Origin: Portunus trituberculatus
Lineage: Eukaryota > Arthropoda > Malacostraca > Decapoda > Portunidae
NCBI RefSeq assembly: GCF_017591435.1
Contig: NC_059287.1
Coordinates: 9,245,696-9,309,695 of the forward strand
Direction of reading: 5' to 3'
DNA: 64,000 nucleotides
In this document: positions 36,497 through 47,004 of the stretch, piece by piece
Position numbering within the stretch: the first letter of the stretch is position 1
Layout: each line of letters opens with the position of its first letter
Notes under the pieces: generated by a model
Database searches by the model: none
Told to the model about the DNA's origin: nothing
What the model saw: only the letters and a program-made list of their open reading frames with translations
Position numbers and translations under genes: made by a program

Positions 36497-36530
36497 GCTA
36501 CGGCTCGGGCCCTGTAATCACAGATAGGTA

Positions 36531-36551
36531 AACACACACACACACACACAC
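36531..36551 (+). repeat. (AC)n LINE tail
   Basis: Tail of LINE-D, directly followed by a very short LINE-A copy. Confidence 0.95.
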
Positions 36552-36715
36552 AGTTTCCTGCAAAGATGTATTGAGACGTGGAACAGTTTAAATGAAGAAG
36601 TAGTGTCTGCAACGAGTGTGCATACTTTTAAAGTAAGATTGGATAAGTGTAGATATGGAGACGGGGCCACACAAGCATAAAGCCCAGCCCTGTAGAACTA
36701 CAACTAGGTAAATAC
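36552..36715 (+). mobile_element. LINE-A copy, 164 bp, extreme 5' truncation
   Basis: Only the last 164 bases of family A: codons from SFLQRCIETWNSLNEEVVS to YGDGATQA and stop, plus the 3' end caactaggtaaatac and a weak catacactcac tail. It starts directly on the (AC)n of LINE-D. Confidence 0.92.
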
Positions 36716-36735
36716 ATACACTCACAAAAAAAAAA

Positions 36736-37482
36736 TATATGGATAAAAAGAGATATGTACCAAGAGGAAAGGGAAAAGGAGAAAGTGCAAAAAAATGAAG
36801 GACAGAGATCGGAAAAAAAATTTTCTACTGGAGGGTTCTAGATATGAGACTAAAGAAGTGGTACCTATGGAAGAAGGAGGAGCTCGTGGAGGAGGCAAGA
36901 AATTAAGAGTGACTTATACTAATATAGATGGATAGTTATCCAGCATGTTGGAGGTTAGGGATTACTTAAAGGAGAAAAAGCACGATGTACGTAATGTGCA
37001 TTGTTGAAACAAAATTAAGAGAAGAGATCCATGTTAACTTTAAAGAGGAGGGATATATTAGCTGGAGGAGAGACAGTAAGGATAATGGTTTATGATAATA
37101 TCTGTGTGGAGGATGTTCAATATAGTGAGGACAAAGTGAAAGTAATGGAAGTAACACTCAAAATAGAGGAATTAATGAAGAGAAAAATCATAGTTACATA
37201 TGTGCCACCTAAGACAAACACATGGGGAAATGAGGAACATAAAGATATGCAATGAGAGGTGATTAAGTGCCTAGATAACATGATAAGAAGAGATGGAAGA
37301 GACTTCAACTGTAAAAAAGTAAACTGGAAAGAGATGGCAGTAATGGATAATGTTGCACAGTAGAGCGAGGAGGTATTATAGTTGACTATGGTTAATGCAA
37401 TGGATCAGTGGGTGGAGGAGTCAACAAGGTACAGGGCGGAATAAGAACCACCATTGCTTGACCTAGTATTCACAAAGAGACC
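36736..37482 (+). mobile_element. LINE-E fragment (endonuclease region)
   Basis: A more diverged relative of families A-D. Broken frames give RVTYTNIDG, MLEVRDYLKEKKHDV, IIVTYVPPKTNTWGNEEHKD, RDFNCKKVNWKEM and LLDLVFTKR. No RT and no AC tail are seen. It is cut off at about 37482 by unrelated sequence. Confidence 0.75.
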
Positions 37483-38009
37483 AGGGTCCGTATTTATAAA
37501 ATTTTCATAAGCGAGCCATAAGTCATGACATAAGTGATCATAGCTATGACGCGACATAGGCGGCAAAGTTATGGCTCAGTAACCCCTCATCATTAGCTTG
37601 ACTTAGCGCAGGGATGCCAACCGCAACTTAGTGGTGAAATTTATGGACTGAGACTAATCCAATTATGATGATTTGAATAAAAATAAACATGTCTGAGACA
37701 TTTTTGTATTAACCCCTTTCCCAACAATTATTTAGTTAAAAACGTTTTTTTCAGACTAATTTTTTTTTTTATTTTGGTTCTATATAGTATTTTTCATTCT
37801 GATTATGAAAACAGCTTGTAATTACTGTTTTTCCCCATTTTTGTGGTTAACTTTTTATTTTGAAAATACCTTTGTAGACATATACGAGTTAACTCGTCTT
37901 CCCATAAACTCCAAGCTCTCCCCCTCACCTTCCTCTTCCTCCTCCTCCTCACTTGTCGAGAAATATTCATTGTCTGATGAACTGGCAGTCATCAGAAGTA
38001 TTCAAGCTT
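37483..38009. other. unassigned; possible transposon end at left
   Basis: Begins ccagggtccgtatttataaaat with several near-palindromic CATAAG/CTTATG-like words (37500-37560), as seen at ends of some DNA transposons. No opposite end was found. An acidic Ser/Glu-rich frame on minus (37910-37990, TSEEEEEEEGEGES) may be a transposase N-terminus remnant. Not identified. Confidence 0.3.
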
Positions 38010-38325
38010 CTGAGGGAAGGTTCATATTCGCTATCTTCCTCAGAATATCCTCATGGCATCATGAGTATATATGAATACTAAGATATGATATCCATTATAG
38101 CAGGCAATAGAGGAGTGGAAACAAATGTAATATCTTGGTGAAAGAAAACACGCCAAGCTAAAAAGGTCACAAGAAGAAGAAGAAGCGGCCAAGTCACCAG
38201 AGTCTCCGCCGTCTGTGGCTGATCTCATCATCTCTGCTTTATTTTTTGGTATTCCATGTAAGATTTCACTTTATGCATTACAAAACAATCCTTTCTTGGG
38301 GGCAAGGCTTGTAAAAAGCTAATAG

Positions 38326-38389
<64 letters not shown>

Positions 38390-38546
38390 TTTGTTTTTTT
38401 ACTTGTGGTATGTTGAGGACCAGCCCAGAACGCATCCCCCTTATTTCCATTATTTCCTATGGGAAAATTACGTCCGCTTAACGAATTTCTACTCTACGAA
38501 CAGCTTTGACACCCACTATCCTGTTCGTTAAGTGGAGTATTACTGT
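38010..38546 (-). mobile_element. foldback TIR element, arm of second copy
   Basis: Shares with the element at 20500 the words gatatgatatccattatagcagg, gtcacaagaagaagaagaag and, inverted, ttggtattccatgtaagatttcac (all with small changes). It ends with the same terminal repeat inverted (gttaagtggagtattactg, then TA). The opposite terminus was not identified. A (TA)n tract lies inside at 38329-38380. Confidence 0.7.
38329..38390. repeat. (TA)n microsatellite
   Basis: TA repeat within the foldback element arm. Confidence 0.95.
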
Positions 38547-38919
38547 ACTAGTACTGTAGTTAAATAAAATGTGTGTTTGGTACTTCATTTATTTTTTTTT
38601 TTTTTTTTACAGTTTTTTTGGTAAAAAAAAGTTTTTTTTTGGAAGGATCTGGGAACGTAACTCCTATTTTCCCATAGGGCCTATTATTCGCCCAACGTGA
38701 ATCTCGCCGTGCACGACGAGCTCAGGAACGTAACTGTCGTGTTGGGCGAGGTATGACTGTATACATTGAATTGAAGAATAATTTCCAGTGTTGATATTCA
38801 AGTATGGAAGGTGTTTCTAGTGATGGAAATATTCACAATAATTAAGGTGTAACAATCTGTAATGGCACTTGTAATGTGCACTTTTAAAATGCTTTTTTTG
38901 CACAAGCCTATGTAAGGTA
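38547..38919. other. pogo-like terminus and T-rich spacer
   Basis: Contains poly(T) runs (38590-38640) and, ending at 38759, gttgggcgaggtatgactg followed by TA. Inverted, this is CAGTCATACCTCGCCCAAC, a typical pogo/Tigger terminal repeat. The partner end was not identified. The remainder has no recognisable feature. Confidence 0.5.
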
Positions 38920-39297
38920 CAGGCAACCCCCATTTAACAAAGGTGCACACAACAAAATTTTGCTACAAAGAATGTTTCATTTTACTACCATCTGCTCGTT
39001 TAACGAACACCAAACTTGCTTTAATGAAGTTTTATCCAGGTAATATCACGCAAGCCGACAAGCTTTTGAATACACCAGGAGCCGCCAATACTAAGGCCTG
39101 CCTCAGGAGAAATCCTGGGACACCTGTAGAATCAAGATCAAGATCAAGATCAAGCCTCTCGTGGACAACACACCTACCACTCACTTCCATAACAGCGTCA
39201 GCAGCAGCTCGTCTTCACTCGCTCAATTTACCACCAAAACGCAGTGCAATGTGGCCTAGCGTTCCTAAGAAGACCAGGAATTCTCTTAGGCATTCCT
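38920..39297 (+). mobile_element. Tigger/pogo element, second copy (one end)
   Basis: Starts after TA with caggcaacccccatttaac, the terminal repeat seen at 835. It runs through the same internal sequence in the opposite orientation and reaches the transposase start MWPSVPKKTR (39249-39278), where the copy is cut off by the gag fragment. Compared with 835-1881 it is the right half of that element reversed. Confidence 0.75.
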
Positions 39298-40132
39298 AAG
39301 TGCCTCTGCCCTGGGATTCAGTGGCTGGTTAGCAGAAAAAACAGGTCTAGTCTAACCATTAGGAAGTTTGGTGTTAAGAGGATTATCACCATTAAGATGC
39401 TGCCAACAGAAGTCTGCCGTGTGCCCAGTCCTGCCACAATATTGACACCTGTAAGGAACTGTTGGGTTAACAGTGAGAGAAGTAGGCTTCGAACTGCCCT
39501 ACCTGGGTGTGATAAGGGTTGACCGTAAAGTTCTGGTCTGCCTCTGGGGTGAAATTGGCTTGGTTGTCGTGTGCTAAGGCGCTGTGGGTGAGGGTGTCGT
39601 TCCCGTCTTGACAGCATAAATTTATCCGCTAAGGCTGCCGCTTCCTCAATAGTCTTACATTCCTTCTCCATCAAAAAGACCGCGACATCCCGGGGACTGT
39701 GTTGGAAAACTCTTCGAGGAGTATCATCTCTACTAACTCCTGGAATGATTCTACTCCTAATACCATCTTCCAGTTAGCAAAACTCATGCTAGCTCTAAAT
39801 GACTTCAGTCTGGCTGTTTTTTTATGCCTACGAGGGAGTACACGCGCAGGACGTGGCACTTCACTACCTCATAATTCTTCGCTTCCTCTTCTAGCAACGC
39901 CATGTAAGCCTTCAAAGTTTTTCCCGTGAGACTTTGCTGTAATAGCAATGGCCAGCTGCTATGGGGCCATGACAAACAATTTGTGAGCCTTTCAAAACTT
40001 GCAAAGAATTCATCTACATTGTTCTCCTGAAAAGATGGGATTGATTTGATCGCCTTCCCTAAATCAAATTCACCTGAGTTGTGAGAACCATTTGTACCAT
40101 TATTTTAAGACCCACGTGCAGACAATAAAGAT
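39298..40132 (-). pseudogene. LTR-retrotransposon-like Gag, SCAN-type, with zinc knuckle
   Basis: On minus the sequence reads AIKSIPSFQENNVDEFFASF, then ERLTNCLSWPHSSWPLLLQQ, SLTGKTLKAYMALLEEEAKN, then a SCAN-like block (ESFQELVEMILLEEF; CKTIEEAAALADKFMLSRR) and, in another frame, a CCHC zinc knuckle CQYCGRTGHTADFC (39406-39447, spacing CX2CX4HX4C). This is the order of Gag from Ty3/Gypsy-type elements related to vertebrate SCAN domains (particle assembly, then RNA binding). At least three frame breaks, no start, no protease or RT nearby. Confidence 0.7.
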
Positions 40133-40808
40133 CTCAGTTGCCTATAGAATAACTCGGTTGCTTTTTGTGATTAGTCGTGACCGCATCAATTGTTTTTTTC
40201 TGCTCTGACGTGCTGTGTTTGTTGTGGGACTTTTGTAATAATGCCACGAGGCCCAGAGCTCACAAGGGAGAATATTGCAGCAATAAGCTCACTTTATAAG
40301 GCAGGAAAGTCTAACAAGGATATATCAGTCCAGACCAGAGTATCGTTGCACAGTGTCCAGAGATGGACAAAGAAATGCAAGACAACAGGAGGTGATTATG
40401 CCCCAAGTCAAGAGGACTGGACTAGCTAAGAAGACATCAAAAAGGACTCTGAAGGTTATCCAAAGACGGGTGGAAGCTGAACCAAGGATAACAGCTAAAG
40501 GATTGAAAGAAAAAAATCCAAAACTCCTGCAAGATGTGTCTGTTAGGACAATACAACAGGTGGAAGCTGAACCAAGGATAACAGCTAAAGGATTGAAAGA
40601 AAAAAATCCAAAACTCCTGCAAGATGTGTCTGTTAGGACAATACAACGCCGCCTCAAGGACAATTTGTTTTATGAGCATCGGACACCACGATACAAACCT
40701 CTTCTGACGGAGAAACAGAAACAATTGTGTGAAATTTTGTAAGAAATATCTAAATTGGGACAATGAAAAGTGGAAGAAGGTTTTGTGGACCGATGAGGCT
40801 ACATTTAA
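40133..40808 (+). pseudogene. Tc1-like transposase, 5' half
   Basis: The coding start at 40241 reads MPRGPELTRENIAAISSLYK, an HTH (SNKDISVQTRVSLHSVQRW), then after a frame break KKTSKRTLKVIQRRVEAEPR and a second HTH (LLQDVSVRTIQRRLKDN). It then gives NWDNEKWKKVLWTDEATFN, which contains the first catalytic Asp and stops exactly at an insertion beginning with TTAA. A 90-bp in-frame tandem duplication (40471-40560 and 40561-40650) lies in the second HTH. The 3' half resumes at 48291 (NVTGKR...), 7.5 kb downstream. Confidence 0.85.
40471..40650. repeat. 90-bp tandem duplication
   Basis: Two identical or near-identical 90-bp units (starts 40471 and 40561), encoding VEAEPRITAKGLKEKNPKLL and on through DVSVRTIQ twice. 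The frame is kept. Confidence 0.95.
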
Positions 40809-41072
40809 CCCATTCAATACGGTTACGCCTATGTGGGCGTCATGAAGCCCCAGTAGCAAATACGGTGACGCCTACGTAGACGTCATATTTCTTTTCTGAG
40901 CTTTCTTTAGTTCAGTTGTCCCGTATAGTGTGTTGGATACCAACTACACATGCCGTATGCTGTGCTTGAAATCCTAGTGCTCCTCCCACCATCCTTGTCT
41001 CCACCAATCGCTAAAGATAAGCTACATGCGTCCCACCTTGTGTCTAAAATTACCCAATGGCATAGACTATTC

Positions 41073-41156
<84 letters not shown>

Positions 41157-41255
41157 TCTCCATTTCTTCCTCCATCTCCCTTTCCTCCTTCCCCATCTCC
41201 CTCCCCCTCTCCCTCTCGAAAGATAAGTTACATACATCCCGCCTTGTAACATTTG

Positions 41256-41259
<4 letters not shown>
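40805..41259 (+). mobile_element. piggyBac-like element, left end
   Basis: TTAA at 40805-40808 is followed by CCCATTCAATACGG and two tandem hairpin words, ACGCCTATGTGGGCGT and GACGCCTACGTAGACGTC. This subterminal layout occurs in piggyBac-like elements, which insert at TTAA. It disrupts the Tc1-like transposase exactly after the ATFN codons. No transposase frame was seen. A (CT)n tract (41077-41153) lies inside, and the second LINE array begins in the (AC)n after it. Confidence 0.5.
41077..41153. repeat. (CT)n microsatellite
   Basis: About 38 CT units, followed by a degenerate CT-rich stretch to about 41218. Confidence 0.97.

Positions 41260-41338
<79 letters not shown>
41260..41338 (+). repeat. 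(AC)n, start of second LINE array
   Basis: About 39 AC units. The 5' end of the chimeric LINE-B1 copy lies directly against it. Confidence 0.97.
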
Positions 41339-41340
<2 letters not shown>

Positions 41341-43096
41341 CGCGCTCCGTGGAGAGCGGACGTGCCTCCTGCTCAGAGTGGCATCTAACTAACACTCCAC
41401 ACGCTAAGCAATGTGCTTGAGTGAGAATCGTTATTGGTATTGAGGGGCAACCAGAGCGAGTGAACGTACAGAGTGAACGTAGCCTGGTGGCGTGTACATG
41501 GGAGTGATCGGAGGTGTGAGAACCTCCACACTCCAAACGACAGAGCGGGAACCACACAAAGACCAGCAATAGAAGCCGCCAACGCATCCTGATGGACCTG
41601 ATGGGGTATCAGGATGGATTTTAAGAGAATGCAGGGAGCAATTGGCAGAAAAAGTTTGTGAAGTAATTGATGCCTCATTAAGGGAAGGTGTAGTGCCCCA
41701 AGACTGGAAAAGAGCTAACATTGTCCCAATCTATAAATCAGGTAACAAGAGAGACCCATTGAACTATAGACCAGTGTCACTTACAAGTGTGGTAGCTAAG
41801 ATGTGTGAGAGGGTGGTGAAGAATAGATGGACAGACTTCTTGGAGAAAAATGACATACTTTGTGAGTGTCAATTTGGTTTTAGAAAAGGGCGTTCATGCA
41901 CGACAAACCTGATATGTTACTATTCGAGGGTGATAGATGTAATACAGGAAAGAGATGGTTGGGCTGATGGAATATATCTGGATTTAAAAAGGCCTTTGAT
42001 AAGGTACCACACCAGAGACTGATCTGGAAACTTGAAATGGTAGGAGGAGTGCATGGCAGTTTACTAAAATGGATGGAAGACTTTTGGTAGGAAGAGAAAT
42101 GAGAACAATAATTAAGGACAGACCATCAGAATGGGGATTGGTGGAGAGTGGAGTTCCACAGGGATCAGTGTTGGCACCAGTAATGTTCGCGGTCTACATA
42201 AATGACATGGTGGATGGGGTGTCCAGTTATGTGAGCCTATTTGCAGACGATGCAAAATTGTTAAGAAAAGTGAGATGTGACAAAGATTGCGAACTACTCC
42301 AGGAAGACTTGGACAGAATATGGAAATGGAGCTGTACATGGCAAATGGAGTTCAACACGACAAAATGCAAGAAAATAGAGTTTGGCAAGAGTGAAAGAAG
42401 AATCAGGAGTATGTACAAGATAGGAAATGAAGACATAAAACCAGTCATGAAGAAAAAGACCTTGGGGTGACAATTACCAATGACCTATCGCCAGAGAGAC
42501 ATATAAACAAAATAATTGGAGAAGTATTGAACTTATTGAGGAACATAAGAGTGGCGTTCAGATATTTAGATGAAGAAATGATGAAGAAAATAATTACTGC
42601 AATGATAAGACCGAGGCTTGAATATGCAACAATACAGTGGGCTCGAACTTAAAGAAACACATAAGGAAACTAGAGAAAGTACAGAGGGCTGCAACAAAAT
42701 GGTGCCTGACTTAAGAGATTTGACTTATGAAGACAGACTGAAAAGAATGCAACTTCCAACCCTGGAAAACAGAAGAGAAAGGGGAGACCTGATAGCAATA
42801 TACAGAGTGATGATTGGCATGGAAAAAATGGATAGGGAAGATCTGTGTATGTGGAATGGAAGAATGTCGAGAGGGCATGGGAAAAACTAAAATGGCCACT
42901 TATAGGAGAGATGTGAAAAAATATAGCTTCCCTCATAGAAGGGTGGAAGCATGGAATAGTTTAGACGTGGAAGTGGTCAACGCAAGGAATATTCATGATT
43001 TTAAGAAAAAGCTGGACATTAATAGATATGGAGACGGGACAACACGAGCATAGCTCTTTTCCCGTATGTTACAATTAGGTAAATACAATTAGGTAA

Positions 43097-43098
<2 letters not shown>
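41339..43098 (+). mobile_element. chimeric LINE: family C leader joined to family B RT
   Basis: 41339-41590 is a leader nearly identical in plan to 55083-55333, the 5' leader of LINE-C2. Both begin tccgc after (AC)n. At 41586-41600 it switches to family B coding sequence (GPDGVSGWILREC) and continues to the family B 3' end (caattaggtaaatac, duplicated) plus (AC)n. The first half of the B polyprotein (coiled coil, endonuclease) is absent. About 99% similar by eye to LINE-B2 from 51690 on. Confidence 0.85.
41597..43053 (+). pseudogene. LINE-B1 reverse transcriptase and C-terminus
   Basis: Open stretch 41642-42022 with VPQDWKRANIVPIYKSGNK, LNYRPVSLTSVVAKMCE and FGFRKGRSCTTNLICYYSR. A one-base loss falls in motif A (YLDLKRPLI instead of KKAFDK). 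The next frame, 42069-42470, has SGVPQGSVLAPVMF (motif B) and VSLFADDAKLLRK (motif C). The C-terminal domain (RPRLEYATIQWA; LPTLENRRERGDLIAIYRV) is frame-broken and ends INRYGDGTTRA. It shares two frame-breaking losses with B2 (before VGREMRT and in QWAPNLK). Confidence 0.88.

Positions 43099-43132
<34 letters not shown>
43099..43132 (+). repeat. (AC)n LINE tail
   Basis: Between LINE-B1 and LINE-C1. Confidence 0.97.
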
Positions 43133-43135
<3 letters not shown>

Positions 43136-43157
43136 CTCCCAGGAAGAGTAAAAAAAA

Positions 43158-44195
43158 ATGGATAGACCGGTAAGAAATAAATTACCAAATTCAAAATATG
43201 TCGATGAGGCCCAGGGAGCAAAGCTGAAAGTGGCCATTCAAAGCATGAGTCCATCTTCAACAGGGGCAACAATGCAAGGTAGATTGGTAATGTTGGAGAA
43301 GAGATTTGAGGAGTTGGTGAAGGAAGTAAAAGTTCAGAGGAGTGAGGAGGAGCAGGATAGAGAATTCCGCAAGGCTTTGAAGGAAAGAGTTAAGAGACTG
43401 GAGGAAAATGAAAAACAATTGGTGGATGAGAATGCACACTTGAAAGTGGAGGTTGAAAAATACAAGAGACGGTTGGAGGAGAAAATGGAGAGAGTAATAA
43501 AGGAGAAAGATGACTTTAAGGAAATGATTAGTGAGCAGAATGAAAGGTTTGAAAGGGAATGGGAACTTAAGAAAACACAATGGACTGAGTCGAGGGAAGC
43601 AGAGATGGTTGGATTACAAGAAATAATTAAAGATCAGTTGAAGGAAGACAAAAAAGAAAGGTCCAAGGAACTGGTTAATGTAATGAAGAATAAGGAAACA
43701 TTGATAAGGGAAATAGCAGAAAAGAAGAAGAGTGTGTTAATATTTGGGATGAAAGAACAAAATATAACATATAAGCCTAAGAGAATTAAGGAAGAATTAA
43801 AACGGTAAGAGATCTGTTCAAAAATCTAAATGATGATGAAAAAAAGACCTACAAGAAGAAGTGGAAGAGATCCATAGACTGGGTCCATATAAGGAGGAGT
43901 GAGCAGACCGATTAAAGTAGTACTGAAGTCACAACAATCTGGAGGATATCCTATATAGAACATCAAAGTTAGAGAGATAGAAGGTTGTAAAGAGGTGTTT
44001 GTGAGAAAGAATAGAAATGAGGAAGAGAGGAGAATATATTTAAGGAATTGGTGGAAGAGGCAAGAAGGAAAAATGATGAGCGGTCTGAGGAGGAAAGAGA
44101 AAAGTTTTTTTGGAGAGTTATAGAGAGAGAGTCAGAAAGTGGTATGTGGAAAGAAGGAATGGAGGAAACCCTAGAGGGAGCAGTGGGTGGACCGT
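43158..44195 (+). pseudogene. LINE-C1 N-terminal coiled-coil/RRM-like region
   Basis: The 216-aa frame 43158-43808 starts MDRPVRNKLPNSKYVDEAQG. It has long coiled coils (RFEELVKEVKVQRSEEEQDR; ENAHLKVEVEKYKRRLEEKM) and ends with a conserved core start (KKKSVLIFGMKEQNI). The RRM-like part (NLNDDE...EEVEEIHRLGPYKEE) is frame-broken. The basic tail MESYRERVRKWYVERR (44110) continues in the same frame into the endonuclease (GGNPRGSSGWTVMYTNIDGI), direct evidence for a single polyprotein. Confidence 0.8.
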
Positions 44196-45580
44196 AATGT
44201 ATACTAATATAGATGGGATACTGTCAAGTAGATTGGAATTGCAAGACTATATGATGGTGGAGAAGCCTGATATAGTGTGTTTGACTGAGACAAAATTGCA
44301 TGAAAAACAAAGATAAATTTGGATAATAAATATAATATATGGAGAAAGGATAGAGAGTAAAGGTGGAGGAGGAGTTATGATTATGACGAAGAAATAAATA
44401 AATGTGGATAAGGTTTGGTATGGGAAGAACAACGCAGAAGTGATAAGCATAAGGATAAAAAGTGATGGAAAAGAATTAATAATCATGGTGACCTATGTAC
44501 CTCCTAAAACAAATTCTTGGACATTAAGGAATACGACAATATGATCAAGGATACTTTACAGAGTTTGGAAAGTGTATTATCTGGAAAAGAAAGGTGATAC
44601 TAGTAGGAGATTTTAATTGTAAGGAGGTGGATTGGGAAAATCTAGTAAGTGGTGTTGGAGAGGAAGCATGGGAGAGAGATTTAATTAATGATAATGATGG
44701 AACAGAGGGTGAAGGAAAATACTAGATATAGAGGAGATGATGAACCGGCTAGACTGGATTTGGTGTTAACAAGAGAAGTGTACCTATGTGGAGATATACA
44801 ATACAAATGTCCTTTGGGAAAGAGTGATCATGTGGTTATGGAAATGCAGATAGCAACAACACAGCGAAGGAAAGACGAGACATACAGGAGTGGTAGATTG
44901 AATTATAGAAAGATGGACACAGAAAGTTTGAAAAATTATTTCAGAAAATTAGATTGGGAGATGTTACAAATCAGAGAAGTGCAAAAAAATATGAGATTTT
45001 ATGAAATATTATAAAGAAGGAGTTATGAAATTTGTACCAAAGTATAAACCAAGAGAGGAAGGAAGAAAGGATTGGTTTAATGCAACTTGTGTTAAGGCTA
45101 AGGAAAAGAGATGTGGCTTGGAAAAGATGGAAAAGAGCAGGAATATACTAAATAAGGAGAATTATAGAGTGGCGAGAAATGAGTATGTGAGGGTAAGGAG
45201 GAGGAAGAAAGAAAATTTGAAAAAGATATTGTAGACAAGAGTAAGGAACATCCAAAATTGTTTTACAGGTTCATAAATGGTAAACTTAAAAAGAGAGTCC
45301 ATTGAAAGATTAAAAGGAGAGCAAGGGATAGTAGATGACCCTAAGAATATAGCAGAATTGCTAAATAATAGGTTTCAGCAAGTATTTACTAAAGAAACAA
45401 TGTTTGTAAAGCCTCAGAATGTACAAGGAAATGTGCACATGGATGACATTAAGATACCTAAAAGGAGTTATATAAAATGTTGGAGGAACTTAAAGATGAT
45501 AAAGCGATGGGACCAGATGAAGTTTCAGGAAAATTATTGAAGGAGTGTAGAGAAGAATTGATTGATCCATTATATGATAT
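44196..45580 (+). pseudogene. LINE-C1 endonuclease and linker
   Basis: The endonuclease motifs MYTNIDGILSSRLELQDYM (Asn), PDIVCLTETKLHE (Glu), VTYVPPKTNSWT, ILVGDFNCKEVDWEN, EPARLDLVLTREV and PLGKSDHVVMEMQ can all be read, but in several frames. The open stretch 44688-45014 contains the SDH motif. The linker has KDWFNATCVKAKEKR and RFINGKLKKR. Broken by repeated one-base indels at about 44310, 44395, 44535, 44680, 45000 and 45290. Confidence 0.85.
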
Positions 45581-46970
45581 TATAAGGTGTTCATTAGAAA
45601 CAGGGAAGTACCAGTAGAGTGGAAAAGAGCTGAAGTGGTGCCCATTTATAAGGGAGGCAGTAAGGAAGAGCCTCTTAACTATAGACCTGTGTCTCTAACA
45701 AGTGTGGTCGGTAAGATTTGTGAGAGGGTGATAAAGAAATATTGGATACGGTTCCTGGAGGATCATAAGTTATTATCGGATCATCAATTTGGCTTTAGGA
45801 AAGGGAGGTCATGTGTAACAAATCTACTGAGCTTTTATTCAAGAGTGGTTGACAAAATACAAGAGAGAGAGGATGGATGGACTGTGTATATTTGGATTTA
45901 AAGAAAGCTTTTGACAAGGTACCTCACATGAGACTGCTATGGAAATTAGAGATTTATGGAGGACTGAAAGGAAAAGTGTTAAAGTGGATGGAAAACTACT
46001 TGAGATGGAGGAGATGAGAACGGTAATAAGGGATGCAAAGTCGGACTGGTTGGTGGTGGAGAGTGGAGTCCCACAAGGCTCAGTGCTGGCACCAATACTT
46101 TTCCTTGTATATATTAATGACATGCCAGAGGAGTAAACAGTTATATTAATTTGTTTGCGGATGATGCGAAGTTGTGTAGGTGTGTGAAGAGTGAAGAAGA
46201 TTGTGAAATTTTACAGGCAGATCTGGATAAGATTTGGGAGTGGAGCAAGAGGTGGAAATGGAATTTAATCTGAGCAAAAGTCATGTGATGGAGATGGGAA
46301 GAGTGGAAGACGGCCAAGAGGGTCATATAAGATGGGTGAAGAAGTAGTGTTGAAAAAGGTGGAAAAGGAAAAGGATTTGGGAGTGATAATACAAGACCAT
46401 GGGCAGTTTGAGGCTCATATTGATAAGATGTTTGGAGAAACGTATAATTTGATAAAAATATTGGATTAGCCTTCCATTATATGGATAAAGATATGATGAA
46501 GAAATTAATTAGTACAGTAATTAGACCAAGATTGGAATATGCTGGAGTGGTTTGGTCCCCTTATAAAAGAAGCATATAAGGAAGTTGGAGAGATTGCAGA
46601 GAATGGCAACAAAAATGGTTCCGGAATTGGCAGAAATGACCTATGAGGAGAGATTAAAAGAAATGAATTTGCTTACCTTGGAACAAAGAAGAGAAAGAGG
46701 AGATTTAATACAGGTTTATAAACTGTTGAACGGACTGGATGAAGTGGATAATGAGCAAATGATGTTGAGAGAGGAAAACTTAAATAGAACTACGAGATCG
46801 CATAGTAAAAAGATAGCCAAGGGAATATGCTTGAAGGATGTGAAGAAATATAGTTTCCCACAAAGATGTGTGGAATGGTTTGAGTGAGGAGGTGGTGTCA
46901 GCAAGGAGTGTGCATAGTTTTAAAGGAAAGTTGGATGTGTGTAGATATGGAGACGGGGCCACACGAGTAT
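45581..46970 (+). pseudogene. LINE-C1 reverse transcriptase and C-terminus
   Basis: Open at 45587-45901: VEWKRAEVVPIYKGGSKEE, LNYRPVSLTSVVGKICE, HQFGFRKGRSCVTNLLSFYS. Motif A (YLDLKKAFDKVPHMR) is one base out of frame at about 45890-45935. Motif B (SGVPQGSVLAPILF) is in 45939-46136 and motif C (INLFADDAKLCR) at about 46147-46180. The C-terminal domain frame 46585-46887 (LAEMTYEERLKEMNLLTLEQ) is followed by breaks to RYGDGATRV. Inactive. Confidence 0.88.
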
Positions 46971-47004
46971 GATACCCAGGCCCTGTAAAATTACAACTAG
47001 GTGA

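Larger units (their letters stand above)
27848..36530 (+). mobile_element. LINE-D, full-length-like copy with two nested LINEs
   Basis: A different family with the same design. It has a leader (27848-28081), an N-terminal coiled-coil region (28082-29260), an endonuclease (29263-30188), [RTE insertion 30189-31198], a linker and RT fingers (31199-32040), [L2-like LINE insertion 32041-35462], and RT palm to C-terminus (35466-36493). It ends gataggtaaac plus (AC)n. Its own length without the inserts is about 4.25 kb, the same as families A and C. Its start touches the tail of the LINE-A copy upstream. Confidence 0.88.

Noticed and set aside
40907..41336. Ser-Leu, Arg-Glu and Cys-Val repeat proteins
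   Set aside because: Translations of (CT)n and (AC)n. The same holds for Cys-Val/Thr-His frames at 12850, 26950, 43100, 47040 and 47950.
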